64,000 bases of DNA from Aureitalea marina (GTDB taxonomy: Bacteria; Bacteroidota; Bacteroidia; Flavobacteriales; Flavobacteriaceae). The stretch is taken from NCBI RefSeq assembly GCF_002943755.1, contig NZ_MQUB01000001.1, forward strand, positions 962,501-1,026,500, in the 5' to 3' direction. Each line of letters opens with the position of its first letter. Position 1 is the stretch's first letter. A program made the position numbers and the translations under genes. The notes under the pieces are model-generated. The model searched no databases and was not told where the DNA came from. It was given only the letters and a program-made list of their open reading frames with translations. Shown here one piece after another: positions 8,647-18,211 of the stretch.

Positions 8647-9765
8647 TCAGGGAGTTTTCATTAATGTTGCCAGCTTGTCGTGTAGGGCTTGGCCACGCAA
8701 GTTCTTGTCGATGATGTTGCCGTCTTCGTCCAGCAAGAAAGTCGCTGGGATAGCTTTTACATTGTACTGACGGGCAATCGGATCCTGCCAGAATTTGAGA
8801 TGTGAGATATGATACCAGTCCATTTTATCGTCTTCAATGGCGTGAATCCACCGATCCCGTTGTCCGTTTCTATCCAATGAGACACTGATAATATTTAGCC
8901 CTTTGTCGTGGTATTTGTTATAGGCTCGCACAACGTTTGGATTTTCCCTACGGCATGGTTTACACCAGGAGGCCCAAAAATCGATTATGGTGTATTTTCC
9001 CATGGCATCTTTTAAGGACAGGGTTTTACCATCCGGTGTCGGTCCGCTAAAATCCGGAGCTACGGAGCCGACTTCGGCCTTGGCCAGGTTGGTCATGGTA
9101 TCTTCCAGGTTCTTCGCGATCTGGGTATCCGTTAAGTTTGGACCAAAACCTGCATAGAGCTGTTTGGTCTCTGCTGCCGTGATCTGCTTCCGATTCAGCA
9201 TTTCAGAAAGCAGCATTAATGAAAACAGAGATTCGCTGTGATCCTTGATGTATTTCTTTTTGTATTGAGTCTCTTCTCCGACCAGCGCAAGGTTCTGTTG
9301 CTGGATCTGGGACGCCAACAGGTTGTCCTGTTCTCTTCTGGCCTGCTGATACTTTTGAACTTGTTCCTGCTTTTGTTCATTGTAGGTGTCGATCTGACGG
9401 GAAAAGGTGTAATAATCGTCGTTCTGCGTCCCGCCTGTAGCATAAGAGGCATCCAGACTATCCTTATAAATGTTCACCTGAACTTCTTTCCATTCTGGGA
9501 AGAAGATCACATTGGCTTGTGTATTCTCTACCGTGAGATAGTTCAAACTTGGGAGGTCAGAAAAGGCGTACTGACTACCGAATTTTCCACTGACTATAGA
9601 TAGGGTATCCATGATCAAGGGCCGATTATCGCCATAGACCGAATAAACATAGACCTTGGTTCCATCCGAATAGCCTCGTGCATCGCCGGCTAATTGGTAT
9701 TGGTCTTTGTCCGTGGAACAAGAAATAAAACCAAGTGTAATGAATAGACAAATCAATCGTCTCAT
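8647..9765 (-). CDS. TlpA-like thioredoxin-fold lipoprotein with DUF4369-type N-terminus
   Basis: A periplasmic thiol-disulfide oxidoreductase of the AhpC/TSA-TlpA group. The 372-residue protein has a lipoprotein signal (LGFISC, Cys16), an N-terminal beta-rich DUF4369-like part, a helical Gln/Glu-rich linker at about residues 120-190, and a C-terminal thioredoxin domain with WCKPC (Cys268, Cys271) and the cis-Pro loop AIPATF. I choose the ATG at 9765 over an in-frame start at 9825, because the signal peptide begins there and a good promoter lies between the two positions. Partner unknown. Confidence 0.9.
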   Translation of the reverse strand: MRRLICLFITLGFISCSTDKDQYQLAGDARGYSDGTKVYVYSVYGDNRPLIMDTLSIVSGKFGSQYAFSDLPSLNYLTVENTQANVIFFPEWKEVQVNIYKDSLDASYATGGTQNDDYYTFSRQIDTYNEQKQEQVQKYQQARREQDNLLASQIQQQNLALVGEETQYKKKYIKDHSESLFSLMLLSEMLNRKQITAAETKQLYAGFGPNLTDTQIAKNLEDTMTNLAKAEVGSVAPDFSGPTPDGKTLSLKDAMGKYTIIDFWASWCKPCRRENPNVVRAYNKYHDKGLNIISVSLDRNGQRDRWIHAIEDDKMDWYHISHLKFWQDPIARQYNVKAIPATFLLDEDGNIIDKNLRGQALHDKLATLMKTP

Positions 9766-9787
9766 ATATGTAGGATAAGGATTTGAG

Positions 9788-9817
9788 CAAAAATAGCGGT
9801 ATTTTTTAATTGGCAAA
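9788..9817 (-). promoter_or_regulatory. Promoter TTTG-N18-TATTTTTG for the TlpA-like gene
   Basis: On the minus strand the -33 element TTTG is at 9817-9814 and the -7 element TATTTTTG at 9795-9788, with an 18-base spacer. The start codon follows 22 bases later at 9765. This is one of the best consensus promoters in the window and rules against the longer reading frame from 9825. Confidence 0.7.
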
Positions 9818-9852
9818 ATCGACATTATCTCAAAGTATTGTTAATTAGGCAT

Positions 9853-9885
9853 TTGATACCCTGGAGCATTTTATCTTTATCTTTG
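9853..9885 (+). promoter_or_regulatory. Promoter TTG-N22-TATCTTTG for the GAF-type gene
   Basis: The -33 TTG is at 9853-9855 and the -7 box TATCTTTG at 9878-9885, 25 bases before the ATG at 9911. Confidence 0.6.
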
Positions 9886-9910
9886 CATAACTTAACCGGT
9901 TGATATTGAG

Positions 9911-12280
9911 ATGAAAACTACGAAGAGAGCATTCCCGCTAGCCATTCAAATCAGTTTCGAAAAGCTCTTCGATTTGTATCGAAAGAAATTAGTGACGGCC
10001 AATGATTTGCTAAAGGACCGTGCTCAAAAGATACTGGATATTGCCCAGCAGTATCCCGAGCTTTCCACCGGTATACCCAGTGGTACCGACCTGAGTCAGT
10101 ATAAAGACCAGATCGATTTTGTTTTAGAAGATTTGTTCGCGTCGGTGCTTGAGACCAATGAGATCAAAATAGCTACGGTTCCTTTCCAAGAGAATATCTT
10201 CAAAGCTTCTGTCCGGTACGAGAATATTCAGAATGTAGCTGGTGAGGACTTCTCACTCCAATTAATGGATTTTTCTGATGAACAATTCTACGTCATGGGC
10301 TGTAGTATCATCCTAAACAGCTATTACGGATACAATGTAGATTTTAGACGTCCATTTTATTACAGTATTCCAGATGCATTGGGAATAGTGCGATCCTATC
10401 GTGTCTTGTACAATGCAGATTTTGTCGAGGTGGTTAAAGGTGAGAATGCCAAGGATATCACCAAAGAGGATTTGGCGGAATTGTTGGATAATTTTGATAA
10501 TATCGACATCTGGAAGGAAAAGTTTCCGCAAGAGAGCTGGATCTTTAAGGGTTTTGTAATTGCGAATATGTATGATGCCACCACGGATGTGGCTCTGTCC
10601 AACTTCAAAACAAATCTCCTGACAAAGGAGGCGAATGAAGACGGCTTTGCTGAGCAGTTCCTCTTTACCATGCAAGGGCTGTTTAATATACCGGAGATCC
10701 AGGTGGGTTATGCCATGTTTGACGGCCAGGAGCAGGAGTTTATCAATCCGAAGCAGATGTATAATGTCTCGAGTTTCCTGCTAAACGATAAACTTAACGA
10801 ATCCTGTCATGTGTCCCTCTGTGATCGGTCTTATGCCATACTCTTCCAAAAGAAGGAACGCTACACGATCTCGGATGTTCCCAAGTTTCATCGGCTTTAC
10901 CCAAAGAACCGACTGTACAAGACGTTGTACAAACAAGGTATCGGTAGCGCCATCATAACTCCACTGGTTAGCCGAGGTAAAATTATGGGGGTCATGGAAT
11001 TGGTATCCCCAAACCCACAGGACTTGAACTCGATCAATGCGACTAAACTAGAGGACATCATGCCGTATCTGGTCGATGCCGTACGTAGAGGAATAGATCG
11101 AAAAGAGGCGGAGATCGAACTGATGATACAAAATGAGTGTACTTCTATACACCCAAGTGTGCACTGGAAGTTCCGAAAGGAGGCAGAACGTGTTTTGCTG
11201 TCACGGCATACGGATATGCCCTCCAGTTATCAGGAGATCACTTTTGATAATGTTTATCCGCTGTACGGGCAAGTAGACATTAAAGGTTCATCTACAGCCA
11301 GAAATGATGCGACTACAAAAGATTTGATCGAGCAGTTGTTATTGGTTGGCCGTATTGTAGATCAGATCTACGAAATGGAGGAATTGCCTATCTACGAACA
11401 AATTCGCTTCCGTATTGACAGTTATATGCAGGAATTGGAGCATCACCTGGACGTAGATACCGAACGCAATGTGTTAGCTTTCCTAAGGAAAGAGATCCTA
11501 CCCCTCTACAAGCACCTGAGTAAAAAGAGCCCGAAACTGAAGGAGTTGATCGATCTGTACAACCAGGAGGTAGACCACGACAAAGGTTTTGTCTATAAAT
11601 TCCGCAAGGAGTATGACCAGTCTGTTATGAAGGTCAATAAATCCATGGCAGAACTGTTGGATCAAAAACAGAATGAAGCTCAGCGCATGTATCCGCACTA
11701 TTATGAGCGTTTCAAGACCGATGGGGTAGAACACAACCTGTACATAGGAGAATCTATCACTAAGGAGAAATCCTTTAATAAGATATATCTCTATAATTTA
11801 CGCTTGTGGCAATTACAGGCGATGTGCGAAATGGAGAATGACTTTTACCATTTGAAACAGGATCTACCTGTCCCCATGGATGTGGCCTCTATGATTCTGG
11901 TCTTCAACACCTCACTCGCTTTGCGATTCCGTATGGATGAAAAGCGTTTTGACGTAGACGGAACCTATAATGCACGTTATGAGGTGGTGAAAAAACGTGT
12001 AGATAAGGCCTATGTGAAGGGAACCAATGAGCGCATTACCCAGCCTGGCAAGATCACAATAGTATATTCTCAAAAAGCCGATGAGAAGGAATACCTCAAA
12101 TATGTTGGCTTCCTGCAGTCCAAGCACCAATTGGGTAACGAGGTGGAGATCTTGGAGTTGGAAGACCTTCAAGGGGTCACTGGTTTAAAAGCCATCCGGG
12201 TGAACGTCTTGTACAATCGTCCTGGTGAGGAGGAGAATTACTACACCTATGAAGATCTGATGAAAGAGATCGGAGCCTAA
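9911..12280 (+). CDS. Large GAF-domain-type cytosolic protein of unknown function
   Basis: The 789-residue product has no signal peptide or TM segment. The middle (about residues 245-400) reads like a GAF sensor domain: FHRLYPKNRLYKTLYKQGIGSAIITPLVSRGKIMGVMELVSP has the usual GAF beta-strand pattern. The flanking regions are helical and Glu/Lys-rich and I do not recognise them. No kinase, cyclase or HTH output motif is visible. It converges on the HD-PycTM gene with a four-base overlap at the stops (12277-12280). A signalling role is inference from the GAF-like part only. Confidence 0.75.
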   Translation: MKTTKRAFPLAIQISFEKLFDLYRKKLVTANDLLKDRAQKILDIAQQYPELSTGIPSGTDLSQYKDQIDFVLEDLFASVLETNEIKIATVPFQENIFKASVRYENIQNVAGEDFSLQLMDFSDEQFYVMGCSIILNSYYGYNVDFRRPFYYSIPDALGIVRSYRVLYNADFVEVVKGENAKDITKEDLAELLDNFDNIDIWKEKFPQESWIFKGFVIANMYDATTDVALSNFKTNLLTKEANEDGFAEQFLFTMQGLFNIPEIQVGYAMFDGQEQEFINPKQMYNVSSFLLNDKLNESCHVSLCDRSYAILFQKKERYTISDVPKFHRLYPKNRLYKTLYKQGIGSAIITPLVSRGKIMGVMELVSPNPQDLNSINATKLEDIMPYLVDAVRRGIDRKEAEIELMIQNECTSIHPSVHWKFRKEAERVLLSRHTDMPSSYQEITFDNVYPLYGQVDIKGSSTARNDATTKDLIEQLLLVGRIVDQIYEMEELPIYEQIRFRIDSYMQELEHHLDVDTERNVLAFLRKEILPLYKHLSKKSPKLKELIDLYNQEVDHDKGFVYKFRKEYDQSVMKVNKSMAELLDQKQNEAQRMYPHYYERFKTDGVEHNLYIGESITKEKSFNKIYLYNLRLWQLQAMCEMENDFYHLKQDLPVPMDVASMILVFNTSLALRFRMDEKRFDVDGTYNARYEVVKKRVDKAYVKGTNERITQPGKITIVYSQKADEKEYLKYVGFLQSKHQLGNEVEILELEDLQGVTGLKAIRVNVLYNRPGEEENYYTYEDLMKEIGA

Positions 12281-13482
12281 GTAGCTTCTACCGAGATAAA
12301 GGCAATCGCAAAAGCAATTACTGAAACGACCATTCCTACCATGAAAACCGTGTAAGTTATTCTTAGTATGCGGTATTTTCTTTCTAGGACGAGCCCCAGG
12401 AAATAGAGATCCTTGGTCAGGGAATTATAAATATATTCCTTGTCCTGCAGCATCTCGTTCATGGCCCATTGAAAGTCATTCAGGCTCATTTGGTGGAAAT
12501 TTCCGAAAAAGAGCAGATTCACTTTCTTTTTGTTCACATCATCCTTGGTAAACCTGCCTTTGGTCACATTGGGTCGGGTAGCCAAAATAGACATGATGAT
12601 AGAAATCACGGAGAAGAACAAAAAGATCAGGGTAGGAACCATCAGGTAAGCGTTCTTCGGATTATCCAGTTTTGGGATCAGGTTGGTCAAGGCAATGGAT
12701 ATGATGATAGCGTTAACTGATAGCAGAATGTTGGCTTTGGTATCGGCTATATCACTCAGCTTAATATGATTGCGAAGCGTTACCCTAAAGACACTCTGAA
12801 TGGCTTTGTCCGGATCCAGGCTCTTGGCCTTTTGCTTGTTCAGCTCCTTGGTCTTTTTATTATCAGCCTTTTGCTTTTCGATCTTTTGCTGTTCTTCTTT
12901 CATGCGTTTGAGGTTTTCTTCTTTCTTGGGACCCCAATTTTCCTTGGCGTAGTCGGTATAATACTGATGCCAATTCTCTAGCACAGCTATATTCTCCTTT
13001 AACCAGGCAGAGCGGGAGTATTCTTTCTTTCCCTGCATCTTTAGTTCCAGGCGGAGGAACTCGCTGGCCTCTTGGAAGTAATCCTTCGCAAAGTGGGAGG
13101 CATCGGCATCTCGGATGATCTCCTCCAGCAACCCTTCCGGTTTAGCTTCCATTCGGGTGGCCATTATGCAGGCTTCAACTTGTTTGATGGTCTCTTCCGG
13201 GACCTTCTTCTCGGTTAGGAAGTTGCGAGCCATCTCGGCACTGCGTTTTTCATGATCCAAACCGCCTTGACAATAGCCCGTATCGTGAAACAGGGCAGCC
13301 AATTGAAGTACTTCTTGCTGCTGCTCTGTCAACTCGGAATTATCAATGATTTCTTTTGTACTTTTAACTACGCGTTTGGTATGTGTTAGGTTGTGATAAA
13401 GACAGGTAGAGGGAAGGTTCTCTACCAGGAACTCGGTCACAAACCGTTTAGCGTCTTCCAATGTTGGAGTCATCACAGCCAT
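12277..13482 (-). CDS. HD-domain phosphohydrolase fused to Pycsar effector-type TM domain (PycTM, DUF5706)
   Basis: The 401-residue protein joins two parts. Residues 1-190 are an HD domain with His30, His34, the HD pair His66-Asp67 (ALFHDTGY) and Asp125 (IRDADASHF). A Lys/Glu-rich coiled linker (about 190-220) leads to a C-terminal PycTM-type region (about 230-401) with DTKANILLSVNAIIIS, two hydrophobic helices, a soluble insert and a last TM hairpin. PycTM proteins are membrane effectors of the cyclic-pyrimidine Pycsar anti-phage system, but HD-PycTM fusions are also widespread in Bacteroidota genomes. No cyclase gene is in the window. The function could be defence or nucleotide homeostasis. 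Confidence 0.85.
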   Translation of the reverse strand: MAVMTPTLEDAKRFVTEFLVENLPSTCLYHNLTHTKRVVKSTKEIIDNSELTEQQQEVLQLAALFHDTGYCQGGLDHEKRSAEMARNFLTEKKVPEETIKQVEACIMATRMEAKPEGLLEEIIRDADASHFAKDYFQEASEFLRLELKMQGKKEYSRSAWLKENIAVLENWHQYYTDYAKENWGPKKEENLKRMKEEQQKIEKQKADNKKTKELNKQKAKSLDPDKAIQSVFRVTLRNHIKLSDIADTKANILLSVNAIIISIALTNLIPKLDNPKNAYLMVPTLIFLFFSVISIIMSILATRPNVTKGRFTKDDVNKKKVNLLFFGNFHQMSLNDFQWAMNEMLQDKEYIYNSLTKDLYFLGLVLERKYRILRITYTVFMVGMVVSVIAFAIAFISVEAT

Positions 13483-13527
13483 TTTTGCGGAGTCAAATTA
13501 CTAAAATTTTAGCCTTAGTCAGATTGT

Positions 13528-16500
13528 ATGCTTAAAATTTACAGACTGTCGGTTTATATTCTTCTCATAGTATTGATAACCGGCTGTGCTACCTACAAAT
13601 CAAAGTATTCGGACATCAGGTCGGTGCCTTCCTCCGGATCGGACCAACTGCAATTGGATAAGCGTATCTACCTGATCGGTGATGCCGGGTACGCTACAGA
13701 ACAGCAAGCCTCCGATGGCGTGCAACTGATGAAAGATTATTTGAGTGGTCAACAAACCGAAGACGATTATCTACTCTTCCTGGGAGACAATATCTACCGG
13801 CAGGGAATGCCCTCCAAATCGCATAAGAATAGGTCCCAGGCAGAAACCCGCATCGATTATCAGATCGACCTGGCCAAATCCTTTAAAGGTCAATCGTATT
13901 TCATTCCAGGGAACCACGATTGGTACAGCGAGGGATTAGCTGGCCTTAAACGACAGGAAGAATACGTGGAGAAAGCCATGGGCGACAAGGATGTTTTCCA
14001 GCCGGAAAATGGGTGTCCCTATGAGCGGATCGATCTTTCGGACGACATTGTTCTCTTGGCCATTGATACCCAGTGGTACCTGGCAGATTGGGATAAGCAT
14101 CCCACCATGAACGACGATTGTGAGATCAACACCAGAGAGCAATTCTTTGTGGAGATCAGTGGCGAGTTAAAGAAACACAATGAAAAGACCATTATCATGG
14201 CTATGCACCATCCGGCCTTTACTTATGGGGAGCATGGTGGTTTTTTCAATGCTTACAAACATTTATTCCCACTCAATCAACCGATACCGCTTCCGGGTCT
14301 CGGTTCTATTGTGGCTCAGGTGAGGTCACAAGGAGGAGTGTCTTCACAGGATAGGTACAATGTGCGTTACGACGAATTGATGGACAGATTAGTGACCATG
14401 TCCAGGGATAGTGACCGGGTGATTTTCGTCTCTGGTCATGAGCACAGTCTTCAGTATATCGAAAGCCTGGGGGTAAAGCAAATCGTTTCGGGTTCAGGAT
14501 CCAAGCGGTCCGCTGTTGCATTAGGCCCTGGGGCACAGTACGTAACCGGAGATCAAGGTTTTGCCGTATTGGATATCTACACGGATGGATCGTCCCTGGT
14601 TCGCTTCCACACCTTCGACAGTGGAACCGAGAATTTGGAATTTACAGCCGAGGTCTATGCACCCAGGGAGCAATATGATGTTAGTCGTTTACCCGATACT
14701 TTTCCAAACGAAATTGAAGCCACCGTTTATGATACTGAGGAGACCGAAAAATCAAAGGCTTATGTAAAGGCCTGGGGATCACATTATCGCTACATCTATG
14801 GGACCAAGCTGAAGGTACCGGTAGCGACATTAGATACTTTATACGGTGGGTTGACCATCGAACGAAAGGGTGGTGGTTTTCAAACCAGATCATTGCGCGT
14901 ACAAGATGCCGAGGGTAGAAATTATGCTATAAGAGCAGTCAAGAAAAGTGCCGTACAGTTCTTGCAAAGCGCTGCCTTCAAGGATACCTATGTGAAAGAT
15001 GAATTCCGGGATACCTTCACAGAGGACCTGATCCTGGACCTTTATACGGCTACTCATCCATTCGGGACCTTTGCGGTAGCCGGTATGGCGGACGCTGTTG
15101 GTGTTTATCACGCCAATCCTTATTTGTTCTACATGCCTAAGCACAAAGCTCTGGGACATTTTAATACTGAGTTTGGAGACGAACTTTATTTTATCGAGGA
15201 AAGGCCCGATGACGGATTTTTAGATGTGGCGTCCTTTGGTGAGCCTGATGATATTGAAAGTACCGATGACGTACGGAAGAAACTCCGATCTGACGAGAAA
15301 TACCGGGTAGATAAGCAGGCCTATATCAGAGCCAGGATGTTCGATATGGTCCTTGGAGATTGGGACCGTCACCAGGATCAGTGGAGATGGGCTCGATTTG
15401 ACATCTCCAAAGACGAAAGCATCTATCGCCCTATTCCCAGAGATCGCGACCAGGTATTTGCCAACTATGACGGAAGCATAGCCGACCTAGCAAAAGCGCT
15501 GATTCCCTTGACACGAAAATTTACCGAATACAGCGACAATGTCAAGGATGTGAAGTGGATCAATCTGGGAGGAATCAAACTGGACAGGACATTTGTACAA
15601 ACGGCAGTAAGAGACGATTGGGTCAAGGAGGCAGAACATATTCAGCAAACCCTGACCGATCAAGTAATCGAAGAGGCTTTCACCAATCTTCCCGTAGAAC
15701 TACAGGATGAGACCACCGAAAGGATCAAGGCCATATTGAAGCAGCGACGAGCACAATTGCCGGATATGGCTAGTCGCTACTACGACCGCCTCGCCAAATT
15801 GGTGATCATGACGGCGACGGACAAGGACGATCATATCAAGATCATTCGGAACGATAGAAGCACACGAGTAGAGATATCCCGGATCAAGGGTGGAGAAGTG
15901 CAACCGGCATACAAAGTTCGGGACATCAGCAGGGATGAAACGTCAGAGATCTGGATATATGCCTTGGATGATGACGATGAGATCAGCGCAGTCGGGGGAG
16001 GAGATCGACCTATTTTTACGCGGGTTATAGGGGGTCAGAACAACGATATCTATAGAATAGAAGATGGCCGTAAGATCAAGGTTTTTGACCATAAGAGTAA
16101 ACCCAATACGATAGAGCAGCCAGGTAATGCCAAATTCCGCCTGACGGATATCTACTCCAACAATCTATACGATTACACCAAGTACATTGACAGAACCAAC
16201 AATATTATACCACTGATCGGTTTTAACCCGGACGAGGGATTCCAATTGGGTGTGGTAGATGTGTTCACCATTAAAGGGTTTAAGAATGAACCCTTCCACC
16301 GCCAACATCGTTTACGGGCTGGATATTACTTTGCCACCAATGGGTTTGACATAGAATACAACGGTGAATTTACCAATGCCCTGGGACGATGGAATTTCCT
16401 GGTCAATGCCCATATCACCTCAGAGAATTTTACAAGGAACTTCTTTGGATTCGGTAACAATACCGAGAATATGGACGACGAGGAAGGTTTGGACTTTAAC

Positions 16501-17232
16501 AGGGTGAAGACGGCAGCCACGGATCTGAGGGTAGGTTTGGCCCACAACGGGTTCTATGGTAGCCGTTTCGAAGCTACAGTGGCGTTTTACCGAGTAGAGG
16601 TTGATGATACTCCAGGGCGGTTCACCACAGATTTCTTCGAAGATATGCCCGAGGTATTTGATAAAAATGCCTTTGCCAACCTGGATCTGAATTATGTCTT
16701 CGAATCCGTCGACAATCCAGGAACGCCCACTCGAGGGATGTATTTCCGTTTAAAAGGAGGTGTGACCACCAACCTGGAGAACTCCAATACTTATGGATAT
16801 ATTCATCCAGGTCTGCAATTCTTCAACGCTTTGACCAGGGAAAGAAAGCTAGTGCTGCGCACAGCGGTCCAAGGGCAATTCAACCTGGGAAGCGATTACG
16901 AATTTTACCAGGCGGCCGTCCTAGGAGCGCAAACAGGTTTGAGGGGATTCAGGAATCAGCGTTTTGCAGGAGATAGCAGCTTGGCATTTAGCGGGGATCT
17001 GCGCTATAATCTGACTCGATTCAAGACCGGATTACTTCCGCTAGAACTGGGAATTTTTGGTGGAGGAGACGTAGGACGCGTTTGGTTGGATGGAGAAGAT
17101 TCTTCCAAATGGCACAATGACCTTGGAGGAGGATTCTGGGTGAATGCGGTCAATACGCTTTCCGCGCAACTGGGCCTCTTTGGTAGTAGCGAAGGTTTAC
17201 GGGTTACCTTCGGGGTCGGCGCTAGTCTCTAA
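13528..17232 (+). CDS. Lipoprotein: metallophosphoesterase + kinase-like middle domain + Omp85-type barrel
   Basis: The 1234-residue protein has a lipoprotein signal (LITGC, Cys20). Residues 45-350 are a calcineurin-like phosphoesterase with all metal motifs: GDAGY (51-55), GDN (86-88), GNHD (128-131), MHHPAF (226-231) and SGHEH (302-306). A middle region (about 440-780) has YAIRAVKK, GDWDRHQDQ (610-618) and PRDRDQVF (637-644), a pattern that recalls CotH/Fam20-type kinases. The C-terminal third (about 860-1234) has the aromatic alternation of a beta barrel, with GxRGF (LRGFRNQRF) and a terminal strand as in Omp85/surface-antigen proteins. It is thus an outer-membrane protein. The last 36 bases overlap the convergent gene at 17197. 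Confidence 0.85.
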   Translation: MLKIYRLSVYILLIVLITGCATYKSKYSDIRSVPSSGSDQLQLDKRIYLIGDAGYATEQQASDGVQLMKDYLSGQQTEDDYLLFLGDNIYRQGMPSKSHKNRSQAETRIDYQIDLAKSFKGQSYFIPGNHDWYSEGLAGLKRQEEYVEKAMGDKDVFQPENGCPYERIDLSDDIVLLAIDTQWYLADWDKHPTMNDDCEINTREQFFVEISGELKKHNEKTIIMAMHHPAFTYGEHGGFFNAYKHLFPLNQPIPLPGLGSIVAQVRSQGGVSSQDRYNVRYDELMDRLVTMSRDSDRVIFVSGHEHSLQYIESLGVKQIVSGSGSKRSAVALGPGAQYVTGDQGFAVLDIYTDGSSLVRFHTFDSGTENLEFTAEVYAPREQYDVSRLPDTFPNEIEATVYDTEETEKSKAYVKAWGSHYRYIYGTKLKVPVATLDTLYGGLTIERKGGGFQTRSLRVQDAEGRNYAIRAVKKSAVQFLQSAAFKDTYVKDEFRDTFTEDLILDLYTATHPFGTFAVAGMADAVGVYHANPYLFYMPKHKALGHFNTEFGDELYFIEERPDDGFLDVASFGEPDDIESTDDVRKKLRSDEKYRVDKQAYIRARMFDMVLGDWDRHQDQWRWARFDISKDESIYRPIPRDRDQVFANYDGSIADLAKALIPLTRKFTEYSDNVKDVKWINLGGIKLDRTFVQTAVRDDWVKEAEHIQQTLTDQVIEEAFTNLPVELQDETTERIKAILKQRRAQLPDMASRYYDRLAKLVIMTATDKDDHIKIIRNDRSTRVEISRIKGGEVQPAYKVRDISRDETSEIWIYALDDDDEISAVGGGDRPIFTRVIGGQNNDIYRIEDGRKIKVFDHKSKPNTIEQPGNAKFRLTDIYSNNLYDYTKYIDRTNNIIPLIGFNPDEGFQLGVVDVFTIKGFKNEPFHRQHRLRAGYYFATNGFDIEYNGEFTNALGRWNFLVNAHITSENFTRNFFGFGNNTENMDDEEGLDFNRVKTAATDLRVGLAHNGFYGSRFEATVAFYRVEVDDTPGRFTTDFFEDMPEVFDKNAFANLDLNYVFESVDNPGTPTRGMYFRLKGGVTTNLENSNTYGYIHPGLQFFNALTRERKLVLRTAVQGQFNLGSDYEFYQAAVLGAQTGLRGFRNQRFAGDSSLAFSGDLRYNLTRFKTGLLPLELGIFGGGDVGRVWLDGEDSSKWHNDLGGGFWVNAVNTLSAQLGLFGSSEGLRVTFGVGASL

Positions 17233-18105
17233 ACAGTAACGGTATAAGTTTGGTCCTTGACCTCTGGATCGTTCATCGGCGATTAGCAGACAGTCCCCCT
17301 TTTCAAAACTTATGCTTTCCTTTTGCGAACGATGCCCTAGGCGAAACAACCTGCTTCGGTATTTTTTCATCGTATCCCAGTTGATGCTATCTAAGATCCA
17401 GACCTTGTTGTAACTCAATAAGGCGATCCGGTCCAGTACAGGGTCGTAATCTGCAGCAGTGATCTGGCAGTCCCTGGAGTCTTTACAACTTTCGAATTTC
17501 CCTAATCTTCTCGCGATCTTTGTTCCAGAAGTAGCAGGGATACGGTAAATGTTACTTCCGTTGTCAAAGGCCTTATCTCTATGCCTGGTGAAGAGGTAGA
17601 ACTGACCTTGCCGATAGATAAAGGCTTCGACATCAAATTTCCGCTCTTTCTTTTTAGGGGGATACTCGCGCTGATTCTCAAATCGAAAAAAAGTTTTTCC
17701 AACTAACTGCATCTTCTCCAAATTCTGTGGATCTACTTTGAGATGATAAATCACCTGGTCCCTTCTTTTATTCATATTATTCCCGAAGTCACCCACATAG
17801 AGTAAAGATTCCTTGTTGGTGGCTAGTTCTTCCCAGTCCACATTCTTTAAGCCTTCTAACTGTGCCGATCCCACTAGTCCAGACTCTTGAAGATTCCAGC
17901 AGTAGACCTCCGGACGGTTCCCCGAATCGTTCACCATCCATAAATGATCGGTCCCGGAAACAAATTGGATACCGCTAACTTCTCGCATATCCTTTGGAAG
18001 TTGATCCACCAACTCCAATTTGCCGTAATCTTGGCAATTGGCCAATGCGCTGACTAAGCAGATCAAACCAAGTCTGGAAATCGTGTTCCTACAGAATTTA
18101 TGCAC
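17197..18105 (-). CDS. Putative secreted beta-propeller-like protein, unknown function
   Basis: The 302-residue product starts at a GTG at 18105; the next Met is residue 40, too late for the signal peptide. The N-terminus is a signal sequence ending ALANC, which could be a lipobox although Asn at -1 is unusual. The rest has repeated beta-strand text (HLWMVNDSG, LLYVGDFGNN, QFYLFTRHRDKAF, RIALLSYNKVWIL) suggesting a propeller. I know similar uncharacterised proteins in Flavobacteriaceae but no function. Its 3' end overlaps the barrel gene by 36 bases on the other strand. Confidence 0.7.
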   Translation of the reverse strand: MHKFCRNTISRLGLICLVSALANCQDYGKLELVDQLPKDMREVSGIQFVSGTDHLWMVNDSGNRPEVYCWNLQESGLVGSAQLEGLKNVDWEELATNKESLLYVGDFGNNMNKRRDQVIYHLKVDPQNLEKMQLVGKTFFRFENQREYPPKKKERKFDVEAFIYRQGQFYLFTRHRDKAFDNGSNIYRIPATSGTKIARRLGKFESCKDSRDCQITAADYDPVLDRIALLSYNKVWILDSINWDTMKKYRSRLFRLGHRSQKESISFEKGDCLLIADERSRGQGPNLYRYCLETSADPEGNP

Positions 18106-18183
18106 CTGAATGGTTTTGAGGGTTAGTTTCTTCTAAGTTACAATAAACTCACCTACTTGATGGAGCATTGTCATTGAATTATT

Positions 18184-18191
18184 TACCTTTG
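18184..18191 (+). promoter_or_regulatory. -7 box TACCTTTG before cysQ
   Basis: TACCTTTG matches TAnnTTTG, 21 bases before the cysQ ATG. A TTG at 18157-18159 is the best -33 candidate with a long 24-base spacer. This is the likely start of the sulfate-activation operon. Confidence 0.55.
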
Positions 18192-18211
18192 GGCACCAAA
18201 TTTTTAGAACC

